Positions 8,470-17,703 of a DNA stretch of 59,307 nt are shown piece after piece. Numbering within the stretch: position 1 is the stretch's first letter; each line of letters opens with the position of its first letter. The stretch lies in NCBI GenBank assembly GCA_903837355.1, contig CAILUI010000440.1, positions 1-59,307 of the forward strand, written 5' to 3'. Made by a program: the position numbers and the translations under genes. The DNA comes from an uncultured Victivallales bacterium. Its GTDB lineage: Bacteria > Verrucomicrobiota > Lentisphaeria > Oligosphaerales > JAFGRS01. The notes under the pieces are model-generated. The model was not told the DNA's origin. It saw only the letters and a list, made by a program, of their open reading frames with translations, and did not search any database.

Positions 8470-11400
8470 ATGCAACGCGTGAGTTGCCGAGAGTCGAGAC
8501 GCTCCCCGAACCGGGCGCCCCGGAGGTGCCGCGGGGCGTGGCGTTGGCTGGCACTCATCGTCGGTGCCGCGATCTCGCCCGGGCACGGCGCTGAGGAGAC
8601 AATCCCCATGCCGGCGCGGGCAGTGCCCATCTGCGTCCAGGAACTGGAGATCGACGCCGCGCAGACCTGGACCACGAACGTTGAGGTGCCTGCCTTCTCT
8701 CCCGCCGAAGCGCCCGTGCTGACGCTGCGGGCGCGCCTGGAGACGCCGGCCCCCGGCGGCTGTAACTACGTGCTCCAGGTGCGGCTCGACGAGCTTCCTC
8801 TGACGGAGAATCCGCTGCGGCCGCGCCTGCTCAACAAACCGCTCTGGTTTGACCCGCCCGGAACCGCGTACCACTTCTCCTGGTACGGCGCCGAGGCCCA
8901 AGGGTGGCTGACGATCTTCTCCCCCAGCTTCGAAGGGAACTGGGGAGGCACCGGCCGCGACTACGACTTCCTCTTTGACCTCACGGGTCTCGTGGCGGGC
9001 GGCCAGGCTGTGTCCACCGCTTTTCGCTACCTCAACCCGGACATCCCGGCGGCCCTCGGGGTCGCGCGTGCGCCTCTGACGATCGACCGGGTCGCTCTCG
9101 GGGTGTTGCCACGCGCCGAGGTGGAACGGCTCCGTGGCGAGGCGCTCAAGGGGCAGGCGATCCGCACGCTGCCCGTGGTTGCGGGCCTTCCCGCCGAGGC
9201 GAAGCGGGGAGAGCGCCCGTACGAGATCGCTTGGGCGGGGCGCCAGGAGTCTCCTCGCGCCCAGGTCGGCTTTGACGATCTGGAGGGGTGGACCTTGCAG
9301 GTCGCCGGCGATGCCCCGGTCGCCCTGGCTGCCTCGGTTGAGCAGTTGCTGTGGCGCCCGCAACTGGCGAGGTTCGCCTACGGCGGAGGCAGCACCGACA
9401 CAGCCGTCGAGATCCGCCCCCCGAAACCCATCCTCATCCCGGAGCGTTTCGATGCCGCCAACCTCTGGCTTTATGGGGGCTGGGACAGGGTCGGCGATAC
9501 CCCCTTGCGCGTTGCCGCCGTGCTGCAGGACCAGACCGGGCGCGAGACCGAGATCGACCTTGGCGCGGTCACCGCCAGCTACTGGGGCTTGCAGCACGGG
9601 GTACTGAACCCGAAGCTCGCCGCGCTGGCCCGTTTCCCTCTGACGTTCACGGCTCTGCGTGTCAGCAACTGCCGGACCAAGGGCCCCCGGCGTGCCTACC
9701 TGGAAGCGCTCACCTTCTACGCGCAGCAGCGACAACCTGTGCCGACGCCTGCTCGTCCCCAGCCCGCTGCCTTCCCGACCTCGGACGACGGGATGCTGCC
9801 CACGCCTCCCGCCGGCGCGGTGACCCGGGTTACGCCCGTAGGCCAGGGGGCGGAGTTCGTGTGCGCGGTCCGCGCTGGCCGCCTGCAGTTCCGGGTCGAC
9901 CCCCAGGCCGGCTGTCTGCACGGCGTGACCGTCTGCTGGAACGATGGCGCCCGCTTCCGGCCGCTGGCCGAGGGTGGCCTCACCTTTGCCGTTGGAGACG
10001 CCGAGGCGGCTCCGCCGGCCGCGGCCGCGGTTGTGGTTGCCACGGCTCTGCAGGACGAGCGCCTCACGGTTCGCTGGCGTCTGGCCCGGTTGCCGCAGTC
10101 GCTCGAATGGGAAGCGGACTACTTCGTGCGCGGCTGCAGCCTCGTGGTGGACGTGCGCTGCGCCAGTGGTGCGGCGACCGGACTCGCCTTCGGGCAGGTG
10201 GTGGGCCTGCCGCAGCCGCGCGGCATCGAGGTCCCCTACCTGCTGCTGGGCCCCAAGCCCGGGCCGTGGATCGCCTGTGCCGCCGGTCTCTTCGTCTCCG
10301 TGCTGCCCGACTGGTACCACAGCGACAACTCGACCATCAACACGCGGGTCATTCCGCCGCAGGGCGACCGTATCGGCGTGCTGCAGGGAACCACCTACGA
10401 GATGCTCACGGACGGCCGTCGTAACCCGCTGCGGGAGCGCGTCCTGGTGACCGTTTCCCCCGACTTCTCCGACACCTTGCCCAATGCGCGTAACCCGGTC
10501 TCGCCCAACCGCGACCGGCTGGCCCCCTGCATGTTCTTCATGGCCGACCAGTTGAACCCCACCCTCTACCGCACGCTGAAGCGCTACGGGGTCGACCGCG
10601 TCATCGCCACCGACTTTGCGGCCATTCTCGTGGCCAACAACTACGGCGAGGGCTTCGCCGGGCGCTGGCGTCCGCATCCCACCCTCACCCTGGAGCAGGT
10701 GCAGGAATACCGCCGCGGCGTCCAGTCGCTGGGCTACCTCTTCGGCACCTACATGGATTTCACCGACTTCTTCCCCGGCAATGAGTCCTGGGACGAGGCC
10801 AAGGTCACTCTCAGTTCGGACGGTGACTTCGTGGATGGCTGGTGGGGTAACTACCTCATCAAGCCGGCCCTGATGCCGGCCCTGGTCCGCAGCGTGGGCC
10901 AGAAGGCGAAGGAGGCTTACCCGTCCGACTGCGTCTACCTGGACGTGCACACGAACCGCGGTCCCCAGGCGCTGGACTTCGAGGCTGGCGCTCCGGGCGC
11001 TGGGATCGCCCGCGAGCAGGTCATTGCCAACGGCGACTGCATCGTTGAGGCCCGCCAGGCCTACGGCTCTACCATCAGCGAGGGTCTCAACCGCTGGATG
11101 TATGCCGGCCTGACCGACATGGACTACGCCACCCTGATCACCACGGGGATCGCTGCCGAGCAGCCGCCCCTGGTAGACTTCGACCTGCTCAAGATCCACC
11201 CTTTCCAGCACGGGACGATGATGGGCCACCATCCCGACCGCTTCCTCAGCGGCGCGGACCAGGCGCCGCTCTACCAGGACGTCGGCCGCGGCCTCGGCCC
11301 GGATGGCTTCTACAAGTACGTCTCCGCCAGTCTTGCCTACGGGCACATGCTGATCCTCGGGTACTGGTACGTGCCCCCGCCGGCACGGTTCGTTCACTAC

Positions 11401-12096
11401 TACGCACTGCTGCAGGGCGTGCAGAGCGAGTACCTCACCGACACGGCCAGCGACATCCGCTACCACAACGGCACGGCGCTCCTGAGTACCAGCCAAGCCC
11501 TGATCGAGGGCACGCAAGCGCTGGGGCGGGTACAGGTACGCTACTCTCGCGGGCTGACCGTCTCGGTGAACTGCAACGCGACGCAACCGTGGGTGGTGGA
11601 GTCAGGTGGGCGCACTTACGAACTGCCTCCTTACGGATGGCTCATCGAGAAGCCCAACACGATCCTTGCCTACAGCGCGCTGGTCCAGGGCAAGCGGGTC
11701 GACTTCGTGCGCTGCCCGGACTACCTCTACCTCAACAGCGGTGACGCTCGCGTTAGCGAAGGTCCCTTGGAGGCGGCGGGCGCGGTCTGGCTGAAGCGCG
11801 AAGGCTCATCCTGGCGCCTGTTGCCCTGCGGCGACCTGGGGCGCTGGGAGCGCTTCCCGGCGCCGGGTCTGCCGGCGCGCTTCAGCGACTACCGGCCGAC
11901 GGGCGTGCCGCCCGACCGTGGCTGCAGCTACATCGCCGTGGACGTCTTGGCACTCGTGGGCAAGCCCGCCGGGGCGATCCGGATCACGGCCCGCAATGAG
12001 GCCGGCGAACTCCAGCCCCCCGATTTCCGCCCACTCGATGCTGCGCGCCTGCAGTTCCTCGGGCCCGCGGGCATTCTGGACTACCTGATCGAGTAG
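8470..12096 (+). CDS. Large secreted glycoside-hydrolase-like protein (GH101/DUF5696-like)
   Basis: A 1,208-residue protein. A basic N-terminus and a hydrophobic stretch (WLALIVGAAIS) ending near GHGAEE form a likely signal peptide. N-terminal beta-rich domains (about residues 45-440) carry a discoidin/galactose-binding-like look (FDDLEGWTLQVAGDAPVAL). A beta-sandwich follows, then a TIM-barrel-like catalytic region from about 690 with FGTYMDFTDFF near 757, VYLDVHTNRGPQ near 820 and an acidic GDCIVEARQAYG segment. The ordering recalls GH101 endo-alpha-N-acetylgalactosaminidases and DUF5696 proteins, but this is recognition from memory, and the substrate is unknown. It lies directly behind the GH95-like gene on the same strand and converges with the GH42-like gene. 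Confidence 0.6.
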   Translation: MQRVSCRESRRSPNRAPRRCRGAWRWLALIVGAAISPGHGAEETIPMPARAVPICVQELEIDAAQTWTTNVEVPAFSPAEAPVLTLRARLETPAPGGCNYVLQVRLDELPLTENPLRPRLLNKPLWFDPPGTAYHFSWYGAEAQGWLTIFSPSFEGNWGGTGRDYDFLFDLTGLVAGGQAVSTAFRYLNPDIPAALGVARAPLTIDRVALGVLPRAEVERLRGEALKGQAIRTLPVVAGLPAEAKRGERPYEIAWAGRQESPRAQVGFDDLEGWTLQVAGDAPVALAASVEQLLWRPQLARFAYGGGSTDTAVEIRPPKPILIPERFDAANLWLYGGWDRVGDTPLRVAAVLQDQTGRETEIDLGAVTASYWGLQHGVLNPKLAALARFPLTFTALRVSNCRTKGPRRAYLEALTFYAQQRQPVPTPARPQPAAFPTSDDGMLPTPPAGAVTRVTPVGQGAEFVCAVRAGRLQFRVDPQAGCLHGVTVCWNDGARFRPLAEGGLTFAVGDAEAAPPAAAAVVVATALQDERLTVRWRLARLPQSLEWEADYFVRGCSLVVDVRCASGAATGLAFGQVVGLPQPRGIEVPYLLLGPKPGPWIACAAGLFVSVLPDWYHSDNSTINTRVIPPQGDRIGVLQGTTYEMLTDGRRNPLRERVLVTVSPDFSDTLPNARNPVSPNRDRLAPCMFFMADQLNPTLYRTLKRYGVDRVIATDFAAILVANNYGEGFAGRWRPHPTLTLEQVQEYRRGVQSLGYLFGTYMDFTDFFPGNESWDEAKVTLSSDGDFVDGWWGNYLIKPALMPALVRSVGQKAKEAYPSDCVYLDVHTNRGPQALDFEAGAPGAGIAREQVIANGDCIVEARQAYGSTISEGLNRWMYAGLTDMDYATLITTGIAAEQPPLVDFDLLKIHPFQHGTMMGHHPDRFLSGADQAPLYQDVGRGLGPDGFYKYVSASLAYGHMLILGYWYVPPPARFVHYYALLQGVQSEYLTDTASDIRYHNGTALLSTSQALIEGTQALGRVQVRYSRGLTVSVNCNATQPWVVESGGRTYELPPYGWLIEKPNTILAYSALVQGKRVDFVRCPDYLYLNSGDARVSEGPLEAAGAVWLKREGSSWRLLPCGDLGRWERFPAPGLPARFSDYRPTGVPPDRGCSYIAVDVLALVGKPAGAIRITARNEAGELQPPDFRPLDAARLQFLGPAGILDYLIE

Positions 12097-12142
12097 CCGC
12101 CCCCGTTCCCGTTTCCGCTGCCTGGCTGGAACCGGTCAGCCG

Positions 12143-14389
12143 TCACGGCGTGGCTGCCTCGCAACGGTAGATGGCCGTCGTGCCGGCAGGCAGGTCGTCG
12201 GTCCAGTCGCTGGCATCGCGCGCCAGGGGGGCCGGGGCTTCGGGAACGAGGCGCTGGATCGTCTTGCACGGCCCCGGCCAGCGCAGGCGGTGGGTGGCGG
12301 CCGCGGCGGTGTGGATGACGAGGTAGTTGCCCACGACCGCCGTCGAGCCCTCGGTATCGCGATAGAGGTGGACGCCGGCGCGCTCGCAGAGCAACCGCAG
12401 GGTCTGGATCGGCAGCCGCGGGAAGGCGGTATAGGCGCTCCAGCCGGCCCCGGAGCGCACCATGGCGGCCGCGGTCTCGTTCGTGGTCTCGTAACGTGCC
12501 AGGACCTCCACGCCCGCGCCCGGCTCGACGACGAAGCAGGGCTCCCAGCGCTGCTGTTCGAAGTCGATGCGGTAGCCGGTGGGCGCGCAGAGGATTCGCG
12601 GTGGCGTCGTGGTCTCGAAGCGGGCCTGCACCGGCATCCCGGTGAGGGTCGCGATGCGGGCCGGATCTGCACCGGCCTCACCCCACACGTCGGGGGCGCG
12701 CACCCACAGGACGACGGCCCCCGCGGCAATGCGTTCCAGCAGATTACGGCGCACGGCGTCATCGAGATGCCAGGCGTTGGCCACGATGATCAGCCGTGTC
12801 GTCGCGGGGAGTGCCGCCGCATCGCTCAGGAGCCAGTAGCCCACGGGCGCACCCAGACGACCGAGCTCGGACCGGCACCAGGAGACGCCGTGGAGGAGTT
12901 CCGGGTACACGTCGGGGCGCGTCAGGTGGGGGCTTTCCTCGTCGACGAGGAAGGCAACCTGGGGAGCGAAGGCCGCACGGCCCCTTGCCTCGGTCGCGAT
13001 CGCGCTTATCTGGGCGGCGGACTGCCAGACCTCTGGCGCGTTCCATCTTGCATCAGAAAGCAGGTCGTACCAAGAGATTCCAGCACCACAACCGAGAAAT
13101 GTGAAGGCGTTTCGGCGGTTCAGCGACAAGGTCTCCGCGAGCGTCTTGGTGCGATCGGGCCAACCGGGCGCGATGATCGGGCCCTCGGGTGCGCGGGCCA
13201 GGTGGGTGTAGGAGTCGTCGTCGAAGAGAGCGAGTTTGCCGTGCGCGGCGATGGACTGCGCCGGCGAGTGCAGGTGGCCGGGCTCGCCAAGCGCGCGTTG
13301 GAAATAGGAGTAAGGCGCGCGCACGATGTCCACGTCGGGGCACTCGAGCAGCCGGCGCAGCGAGAGATGGCCGGATTGCGGCAGCGCCCGGGGACCGTTG
13401 TTGGTGAGTTCCATCGTGTAGCCGTAGAAGACCGAGACCAGCGAGCGGCGCAGGGTGACGTCTTTCACCACCGCGGCGAAGCTGGCGATGGTGTCGGCCA
13501 CCAGTTCGCTCTGGCAGCGCTGCAGGTCGATGGCGGGACGGTGTCGTACCGGATCGCGCCACGGGCCCCAGGCGGAGGCGGTCCGCAGTGCGGGCGTCGG
13601 GATGGGCGCCGTGGCGAAGCTGGCGGCAGGATCACCCCAGGCCTGGCGCAAGGCCGCAGCGTCAGCGTAGGTGCCCTGGAGCCAGGTGCGCCAATGGGTA
13701 AGGTTGGCGGCCGAGTAGTCCATGAAATCATTGGTCTCCGGGTAGAACCACTCGGCGGTGTTGAGGTACTGCACCTCGACTCCCAGGAAGCGGCTGGCAT
13801 GCGGCCCCGCCAGGATCTCGCCAAGGCGGCGGCGGAGTTGTGCCGCGGCCTCGGCACGCCAGGGCGCGCTCGCCAGCGAGACGTAGTCGGTTCGGGTGCC
13901 GTCGGCCTTGGTCATCATCTCTTCCGGATGCGCCTGCTTCCAGGCATCGTTCGGCCCGAGCCACACCTGGATGTAGAAGGAGGCCGCAGGATTGGCGGCG
14001 CAGAACCGGTCGATGGTGCGGGCGGCCTGCTCAGGCGTCCAGTACCAGTCGAGGTAGACGAGGAAGCCCAGGTGGTCGATCCCTGCAGCGTGGGCCAGGC
14101 GGACCTCGTCGAGCATGAGTTCATCGCGCTGGAACTGGTTGTTCAGGGCGAGCCACAACGGCGGCTCGTCGCGGCCGTCGACGACGATGGCCGGACCGCC
14201 GGCGCCGGCGGGCTTGATGGCGCACTGTGGCCAGGAGGGCGCCGGCTCGCGTGGCTCTGCGGCCGCCAGGGCGCTTCCCAAACAGAACAGGGCGCGCAGG
14301 ACCGCGCCACCCTTTACCCGGCGCCACCCGTTCAGCCAGCGGAGCCGACGCACAGCCGTCGGTCGCGACATGCAGAGGTTACAGGTCAT
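12143..14389 (-). CDS. Secreted GH42-like beta-galactosidase
   Basis: A 748-residue clan-A glycoside hydrolase resembling GH42. The ATG overlaps the stop of the preceding URO-D-like gene by ATGA, which supports the start at 14389. It begins with basic residues and a hydrophobic stretch (AVLRALFCLGSALAAA), a probable signal peptide. The barrel contains EVQYLNTAEWFYP, in which Glu214 after NTA is the likely acid/base. WLQGTYADAAALRQAWGDP follows, a run typical of GH42 and related proteins. Near residues 400-420 is LNRRNAFTFLGCGAGISW. A second, Rossmann-like domain (about 460-620) and a C-terminal beta domain match the GH42 trimerisation and beta layout. It is the last gene of the minus-strand hydrolase operon. 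GH42 acts on beta-D-galactosides; the substrate here is inferred. Confidence 0.75.
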   Translation of the reverse strand: MTCNLCMSRPTAVRRLRWLNGWRRVKGGAVLRALFCLGSALAAAEPREPAPSWPQCAIKPAGAGGPAIVVDGRDEPPLWLALNNQFQRDELMLDEVRLAHAAGIDHLGFLVYLDWYWTPEQAARTIDRFCAANPAASFYIQVWLGPNDAWKQAHPEEMMTKADGTRTDYVSLASAPWRAEAAAQLRRRLGEILAGPHASRFLGVEVQYLNTAEWFYPETNDFMDYSAANLTHWRTWLQGTYADAAALRQAWGDPAASFATAPIPTPALRTASAWGPWRDPVRHRPAIDLQRCQSELVADTIASFAAVVKDVTLRRSLVSVFYGYTMELTNNGPRALPQSGHLSLRRLLECPDVDIVRAPYSYFQRALGEPGHLHSPAQSIAAHGKLALFDDDSYTHLARAPEGPIIAPGWPDRTKTLAETLSLNRRNAFTFLGCGAGISWYDLLSDARWNAPEVWQSAAQISAIATEARGRAAFAPQVAFLVDEESPHLTRPDVYPELLHGVSWCRSELGRLGAPVGYWLLSDAAALPATTRLIIVANAWHLDDAVRRNLLERIAAGAVVLWVRAPDVWGEAGADPARIATLTGMPVQARFETTTPPRILCAPTGYRIDFEQQRWEPCFVVEPGAGVEVLARYETTNETAAAMVRSGAGWSAYTAFPRLPIQTLRLLCERAGVHLYRDTEGSTAVVGNYLVIHTAAAATHRLRWPGPCKTIQRLVPEAPAPLARDASDWTDDLPAGTTAIYRCEAATP

Positions 14390-15411
14390 CGTGTCTGCGC
14401 TCTGGCTTCGTCGGCGATGGCGATGATGTTCTCGGCCGGCGTCTCCGCCGGCGCCGCCCCGGCGGGGGCCAGCACGTAGCCGCCGTCGTGGAAGAGCCGA
14501 AGCCGGTCGCGGACCTCGCGGCGCACGTCGGCGACGGTGCCGAGGGGGATCGTGCTCTGGCTGCCCAGCGCCCCCCAGAAGGTGATATCCCTGCCGAACT
14601 CGCGCTGACAGCGGGCCACGTCATTGGCTTCCGGCTGCAGCGGGTGTAACACGTCCAGACCGACCTCGATCAAGTCAGGGATGATGTCTTCGATCCGGCC
14701 GCAGGAATGCAGCATGGCGATCAGCCCGGCCGCGTGGGCCGCCTGGATGATGCGTTGGTAGTGCTTCTTGAAGACTCGGCGCCAGACGGCCGGCGTGATC
14801 ATCAGCGAGTTCTGGAAGCCCCAGTCATCGCCGAAGCGAACCGCGTCCAGCCCCAGCCCCTTGAGCAGGGACATCTCCAGGCAGCAGTAGTCAGCCAGGC
14901 GCGTCGTCATCTCCTCGACGAAGCCCTCCTCGCCGGCGACGTAGCCGAGGTAGTTCTCGAAGCCGCACAGCGCCCACCCTTGCTCGAAGAGTCCGCCGCC
15001 GCCGCTCCAGAGGAAGTGATCCGGGTACGCCTGGCGGGCGGCCCGGATGGTCTGGGTCCGCGTTGGGTCGGCGAGCGGGTCAGGGAACGTGTACCCGTTG
15101 AGGCTGGGTTCGTGCAGCGGGTAGTCCACGTGCCCGCCCCAATCGCCGACGCTGCGGTCCGCCGCCTCACGGCGCCAGACCGCGCCGAAAGCGTCCCGGT
15201 AGCAGCCCGCGGGCACCGGTTCACGGGAGACCGGCTGCGGAGCGGACATCCCCGTGCAAACGAAGTGGTCGTCCAAGGCGGCCGGCACCTGGTCAGTCTT
15301 GAGGCAGGCCCTGAGCCGAGCCACCACGGCGCTGGTCAGATCGAACTGCCAGGGAATCGCATCGAGCGGTTGTCGCCGGATCGTCGCATAGACACGTTCA
15401 CGCTTGGTCAT
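14386..15411 (-). CDS. Uroporphyrinogen-decarboxylase-like (URO-D/MtaA/CmuA fold) protein
   Basis: A 341-residue protein of the URO-D fold, starting at 15411 with an AGGGTGG-like ribosome site, 12 bases after the GH99-like gene. The N-terminus (MTKRERVYATIRRQPLDAIP) is typical of the methyltransferase-like branch, not of heme-pathway HemE. GDDWGFQNSLMITPAVWRRV and HSCGRIEDIIPDLIEVGLDV are conserved. His235 and Cys237 fit a zinc site as in MtaA and CmuA cobamide methyltransferases. The gene is translationally coupled to the GH42-like gene, so it is expressed with polysaccharide hydrolases. Genes of this branch often sit in such loci in environmental bacteria, but the reaction is unknown. A role in removing O-methyl groups from sugars is speculation. 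Confidence 0.85.
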   Translation of the reverse strand: MTKRERVYATIRRQPLDAIPWQFDLTSAVVARLRACLKTDQVPAALDDHFVCTGMSAPQPVSREPVPAGCYRDAFGAVWRREAADRSVGDWGGHVDYPLHEPSLNGYTFPDPLADPTRTQTIRAARQAYPDHFLWSGGGGLFEQGWALCGFENYLGYVAGEEGFVEEMTTRLADYCCLEMSLLKGLGLDAVRFGDDWGFQNSLMITPAVWRRVFKKHYQRIIQAAHAAGLIAMLHSCGRIEDIIPDLIEVGLDVLHPLQPEANDVARCQREFGRDITFWGALGSQSTIPLGTVADVRREVRDRLRLFHDGGYVLAPAGAAPAETPAENIIAIADEARAQTR

Positions 15412-15422
15412 GGTGAGCCACC

Positions 15423-17633
15423 CTAATGGAGCGTTCGGTTGATCCTGATTGGCGCCTCGGCATAGGCGGGTTCCGGTGCGGCGAGGGGCAGGGAGTCCTC
15501 GGTCCACGACAGCCGGTAACGCGCGGCACTGCCTTCGGCAGTCAGGCGCAGCATGTGGCGCCCGTCGTCACAGCCGCGCAGGTCGACCGTCACGCTGTCG
15601 CCGGTCACGCTCTTCGCCAGCACCTTTCCGTCCAAGGTGAGCGTCCACGCCTGCGGTCGGCGCCCGGCGTAGACCCACTTCACCGCCAGTCTGTCGCCCT
15701 TCACCTCCGTCGCAATGTCGTGGCCCGGTGCGGCCGGCGCCGGCGCCGAGATGGCCACCACCGTCGTCTCTGCCTGGGGTTGGCGGTACAGGTCCACCAG
15801 GGCGCGTACGAGGTTGAGGTAGTAGTAGCCCCACCCGCCGCGGCTGCGGTACGCCGGCGCGGTCAGGGACGTCGGCTCGAAGTCGTCGTTGAGGTCGGCG
15901 CTGTAGGTGTCCACATAGACGGCGTGGTTCGGCCCGACGCCGGAGCCCTCGGGCTGTCCGGCGAACTCGTTGAACTGGTGCAGGTGCAGGAAACGCGGCC
16001 GGTCGCGCAGAACGACCGCGAAGTCCTCGATGATCGTCGCACCATTGCGGTGGCCGCGCGCCGTCGGGTCGAGCCAGCCCGCGCCCTCAAAGCAGCCCGT
16101 GCTGACGGTCGCGGCCTCCACCACCCCGCCGACGACGGTGGGTGCCGGATGGAAGGAATCCATCCAGGACCAGAGGCCGAGTTCGTTGGTCTTGGTCACA
16201 TCCTGCTGGGCGCCGACGAAGCGGATGGTGAAGCGTTCGTCGAGCGTGATCTTCTCCTTCACGTACGAGGCGCCGCAGTCGAGGATCTCCATCAGCGGCT
16301 TGCCGTCGAAGTCTTGCCACAGCCCCTTGTATCTGGGGTTGGAGACGTAGTTGTCCCAGATGCATTTGAGCTCACCATTGACCGCGGCAGGGCCCTCAGG
16401 CCGCGCGTAGCTAATGCCGCCGAGAAACGTCATTTTCGGCACCGGGTAGCCTTCCTCGCGCAGGGCGGCCATCTCGTCCATCATCAGGGCGCTGGTTGCC
16501 AGAAGCTGGCGACTGCCGGGCCCGATCTCGTCCCAGCTCTTGGCGTTCCAGATGTGGTTCGACCAGTCGGCGAGGATGGTATCGACGCCGGACTCGATGA
16601 ACCAGATCAGGTGCTGGCGGGCAACGTCGCGCAGCGAGGAGTCGTAGAAGCCCAGCAGCGGCACCGCCTCGGCGGTCTGCCAGTAGCAGTTCAGGGGTGT
16701 GAACCACTCCTCCCACTGTACGCAGATCAGGTGATCCGGGTCCGTGGGCGGACGCTGGAGGGGGCGCTTGAGCACCTCTACCGCGACCTCGTTCGACCGG
16801 TTGCCGCCCGGCGCGAGCGGCGTCCCGGCGATTAGATCGTTGCGGCCGAGCGTTGGCCACGGATCGGGGGTGCAGACGCCCGACCCGGAGTCCCCGAAGA
16901 GGCCGACCTTCTCTCCGCCCGCGGCGACGGCAGCGGGCCAGCCCTCGGGCTTCGGGGTGAAGCCCCGCCACTGGTCGTTGGTGATGACCACCGTCTGGCC
17001 CTGCGGGGTGTCGGCCGTCAGGCGCACCAGCAAGCCGCAGGGCCCGGCGCCGTTGTTGGCCTCCACCGACAGCAGGTTCTCGCCGCGTCGGAAGGCGGCG
17101 GCGCCCAGCGTCACCGGGGCGTTGTCGTGCCAACCGCCCTTCTCGGCGACCTTGGCTCCGTTGAGATAGACGCTGGCCGAGTCATCGACGGCCACCCACA
17201 ACGTGCCGCCCTGCGCGCCCTCGGGCAGTCCGAATACGCGCTGCATATAGGCTGGCCCGACGACACCTTGGAGCGCTGTGGGCCAGATCCAGGAGTCCTC
17301 GGGTGGCGGCAGCGGCTCTCGTGCCGTGACGCAGATCCGCGCCGTCCCCGGCCGTGGCAGCGGGATGAGGAACGTTGCCCGCCCCTCCGCATCGGCAGTC
17401 TCATGGGCACCCCAGCGGGCGCCGTTGACGTAGGGTAACAGCCGCCAGCCCGCAGCAGGCTTGCCCGCCGCGGTGTGGGCGACCGCCGTTACCGCCACCG
17501 GCCGTCCCATGCCGATCGACGCCGAGTCGGCGGCGATGGCGACCTTGGCGGCGCCGTCTGCCGCTTGCGCGCCGACGCTCGCGATCGCCATTGCCAGGCC
17601 GGCGGTTCGACAGCGTGCCAAAACGTGATGCAT
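15423..17633 (-). CDS. Secreted GH99/GH71-like glycoside hydrolase
   Basis: A 736-residue exported protein from the ATG at 17633, with GGGAGG about 12 bases upstream and a signal peptide ending GAQAADG. A beta domain with a lectin-like dimerisation look (residues about 120-230, AVDDSASVYLNGAKVAEKGG) precedes a TIM barrel. In the barrel, LLGFYDSSLRDVARQHLIWF, ESGVDTILADWSNHIW and FLHLHQFNEFAGQPEG resemble the GH71/GH99 'hold' (endo-mannanase-like). A C-terminal beta domain follows. It is the second gene of the minus-strand operon, after the GH20-like gene and before the URO-D-like gene. The family call is tentative. Confidence 0.62.
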   Translation of the reverse strand: MHHVLARCRTAGLAMAIASVGAQAADGAAKVAIAADSASIGMGRPVAVTAVAHTAAGKPAAGWRLLPYVNGARWGAHETADAEGRATFLIPLPRPGTARICVTAREPLPPPEDSWIWPTALQGVVGPAYMQRVFGLPEGAQGGTLWVAVDDSASVYLNGAKVAEKGGWHDNAPVTLGAAAFRRGENLLSVEANNGAGPCGLLVRLTADTPQGQTVVITNDQWRGFTPKPEGWPAAVAAGGEKVGLFGDSGSGVCTPDPWPTLGRNDLIAGTPLAPGGNRSNEVAVEVLKRPLQRPPTDPDHLICVQWEEWFTPLNCYWQTAEAVPLLGFYDSSLRDVARQHLIWFIESGVDTILADWSNHIWNAKSWDEIGPGSRQLLATSALMMDEMAALREEGYPVPKMTFLGGISYARPEGPAAVNGELKCIWDNYVSNPRYKGLWQDFDGKPLMEILDCGASYVKEKITLDERFTIRFVGAQQDVTKTNELGLWSWMDSFHPAPTVVGGVVEAATVSTGCFEGAGWLDPTARGHRNGATIIEDFAVVLRDRPRFLHLHQFNEFAGQPEGSGVGPNHAVYVDTYSADLNDDFEPTSLTAPAYRSRGGWGYYYLNLVRALVDLYRQPQAETTVVAISAPAPAAPGHDIATEVKGDRLAVKWVYAGRRPQAWTLTLDGKVLAKSVTGDSVTVDLRGCDDGRHMLRLTAEGSAARYRLSWTEDSLPLAAPEPAYAEAPIRINRTLH

Positions 17634-17703
17634 AGCCTTGCCGTCCTCCCTGGCATGGGCAGACCAGACGCGCTTCCAGCCCCCCAACTGCCGTCGCTGC
17701 CAC

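Noticed and set aside
7954..11586. 1,210-codon open frame antisense to the large GH-like gene
   Set aside because: It is opposite a convincing coding frame, full of Arg, Gly, His and Val-rich low-information sequence without motifs, as expected for high-GC antisense frames.
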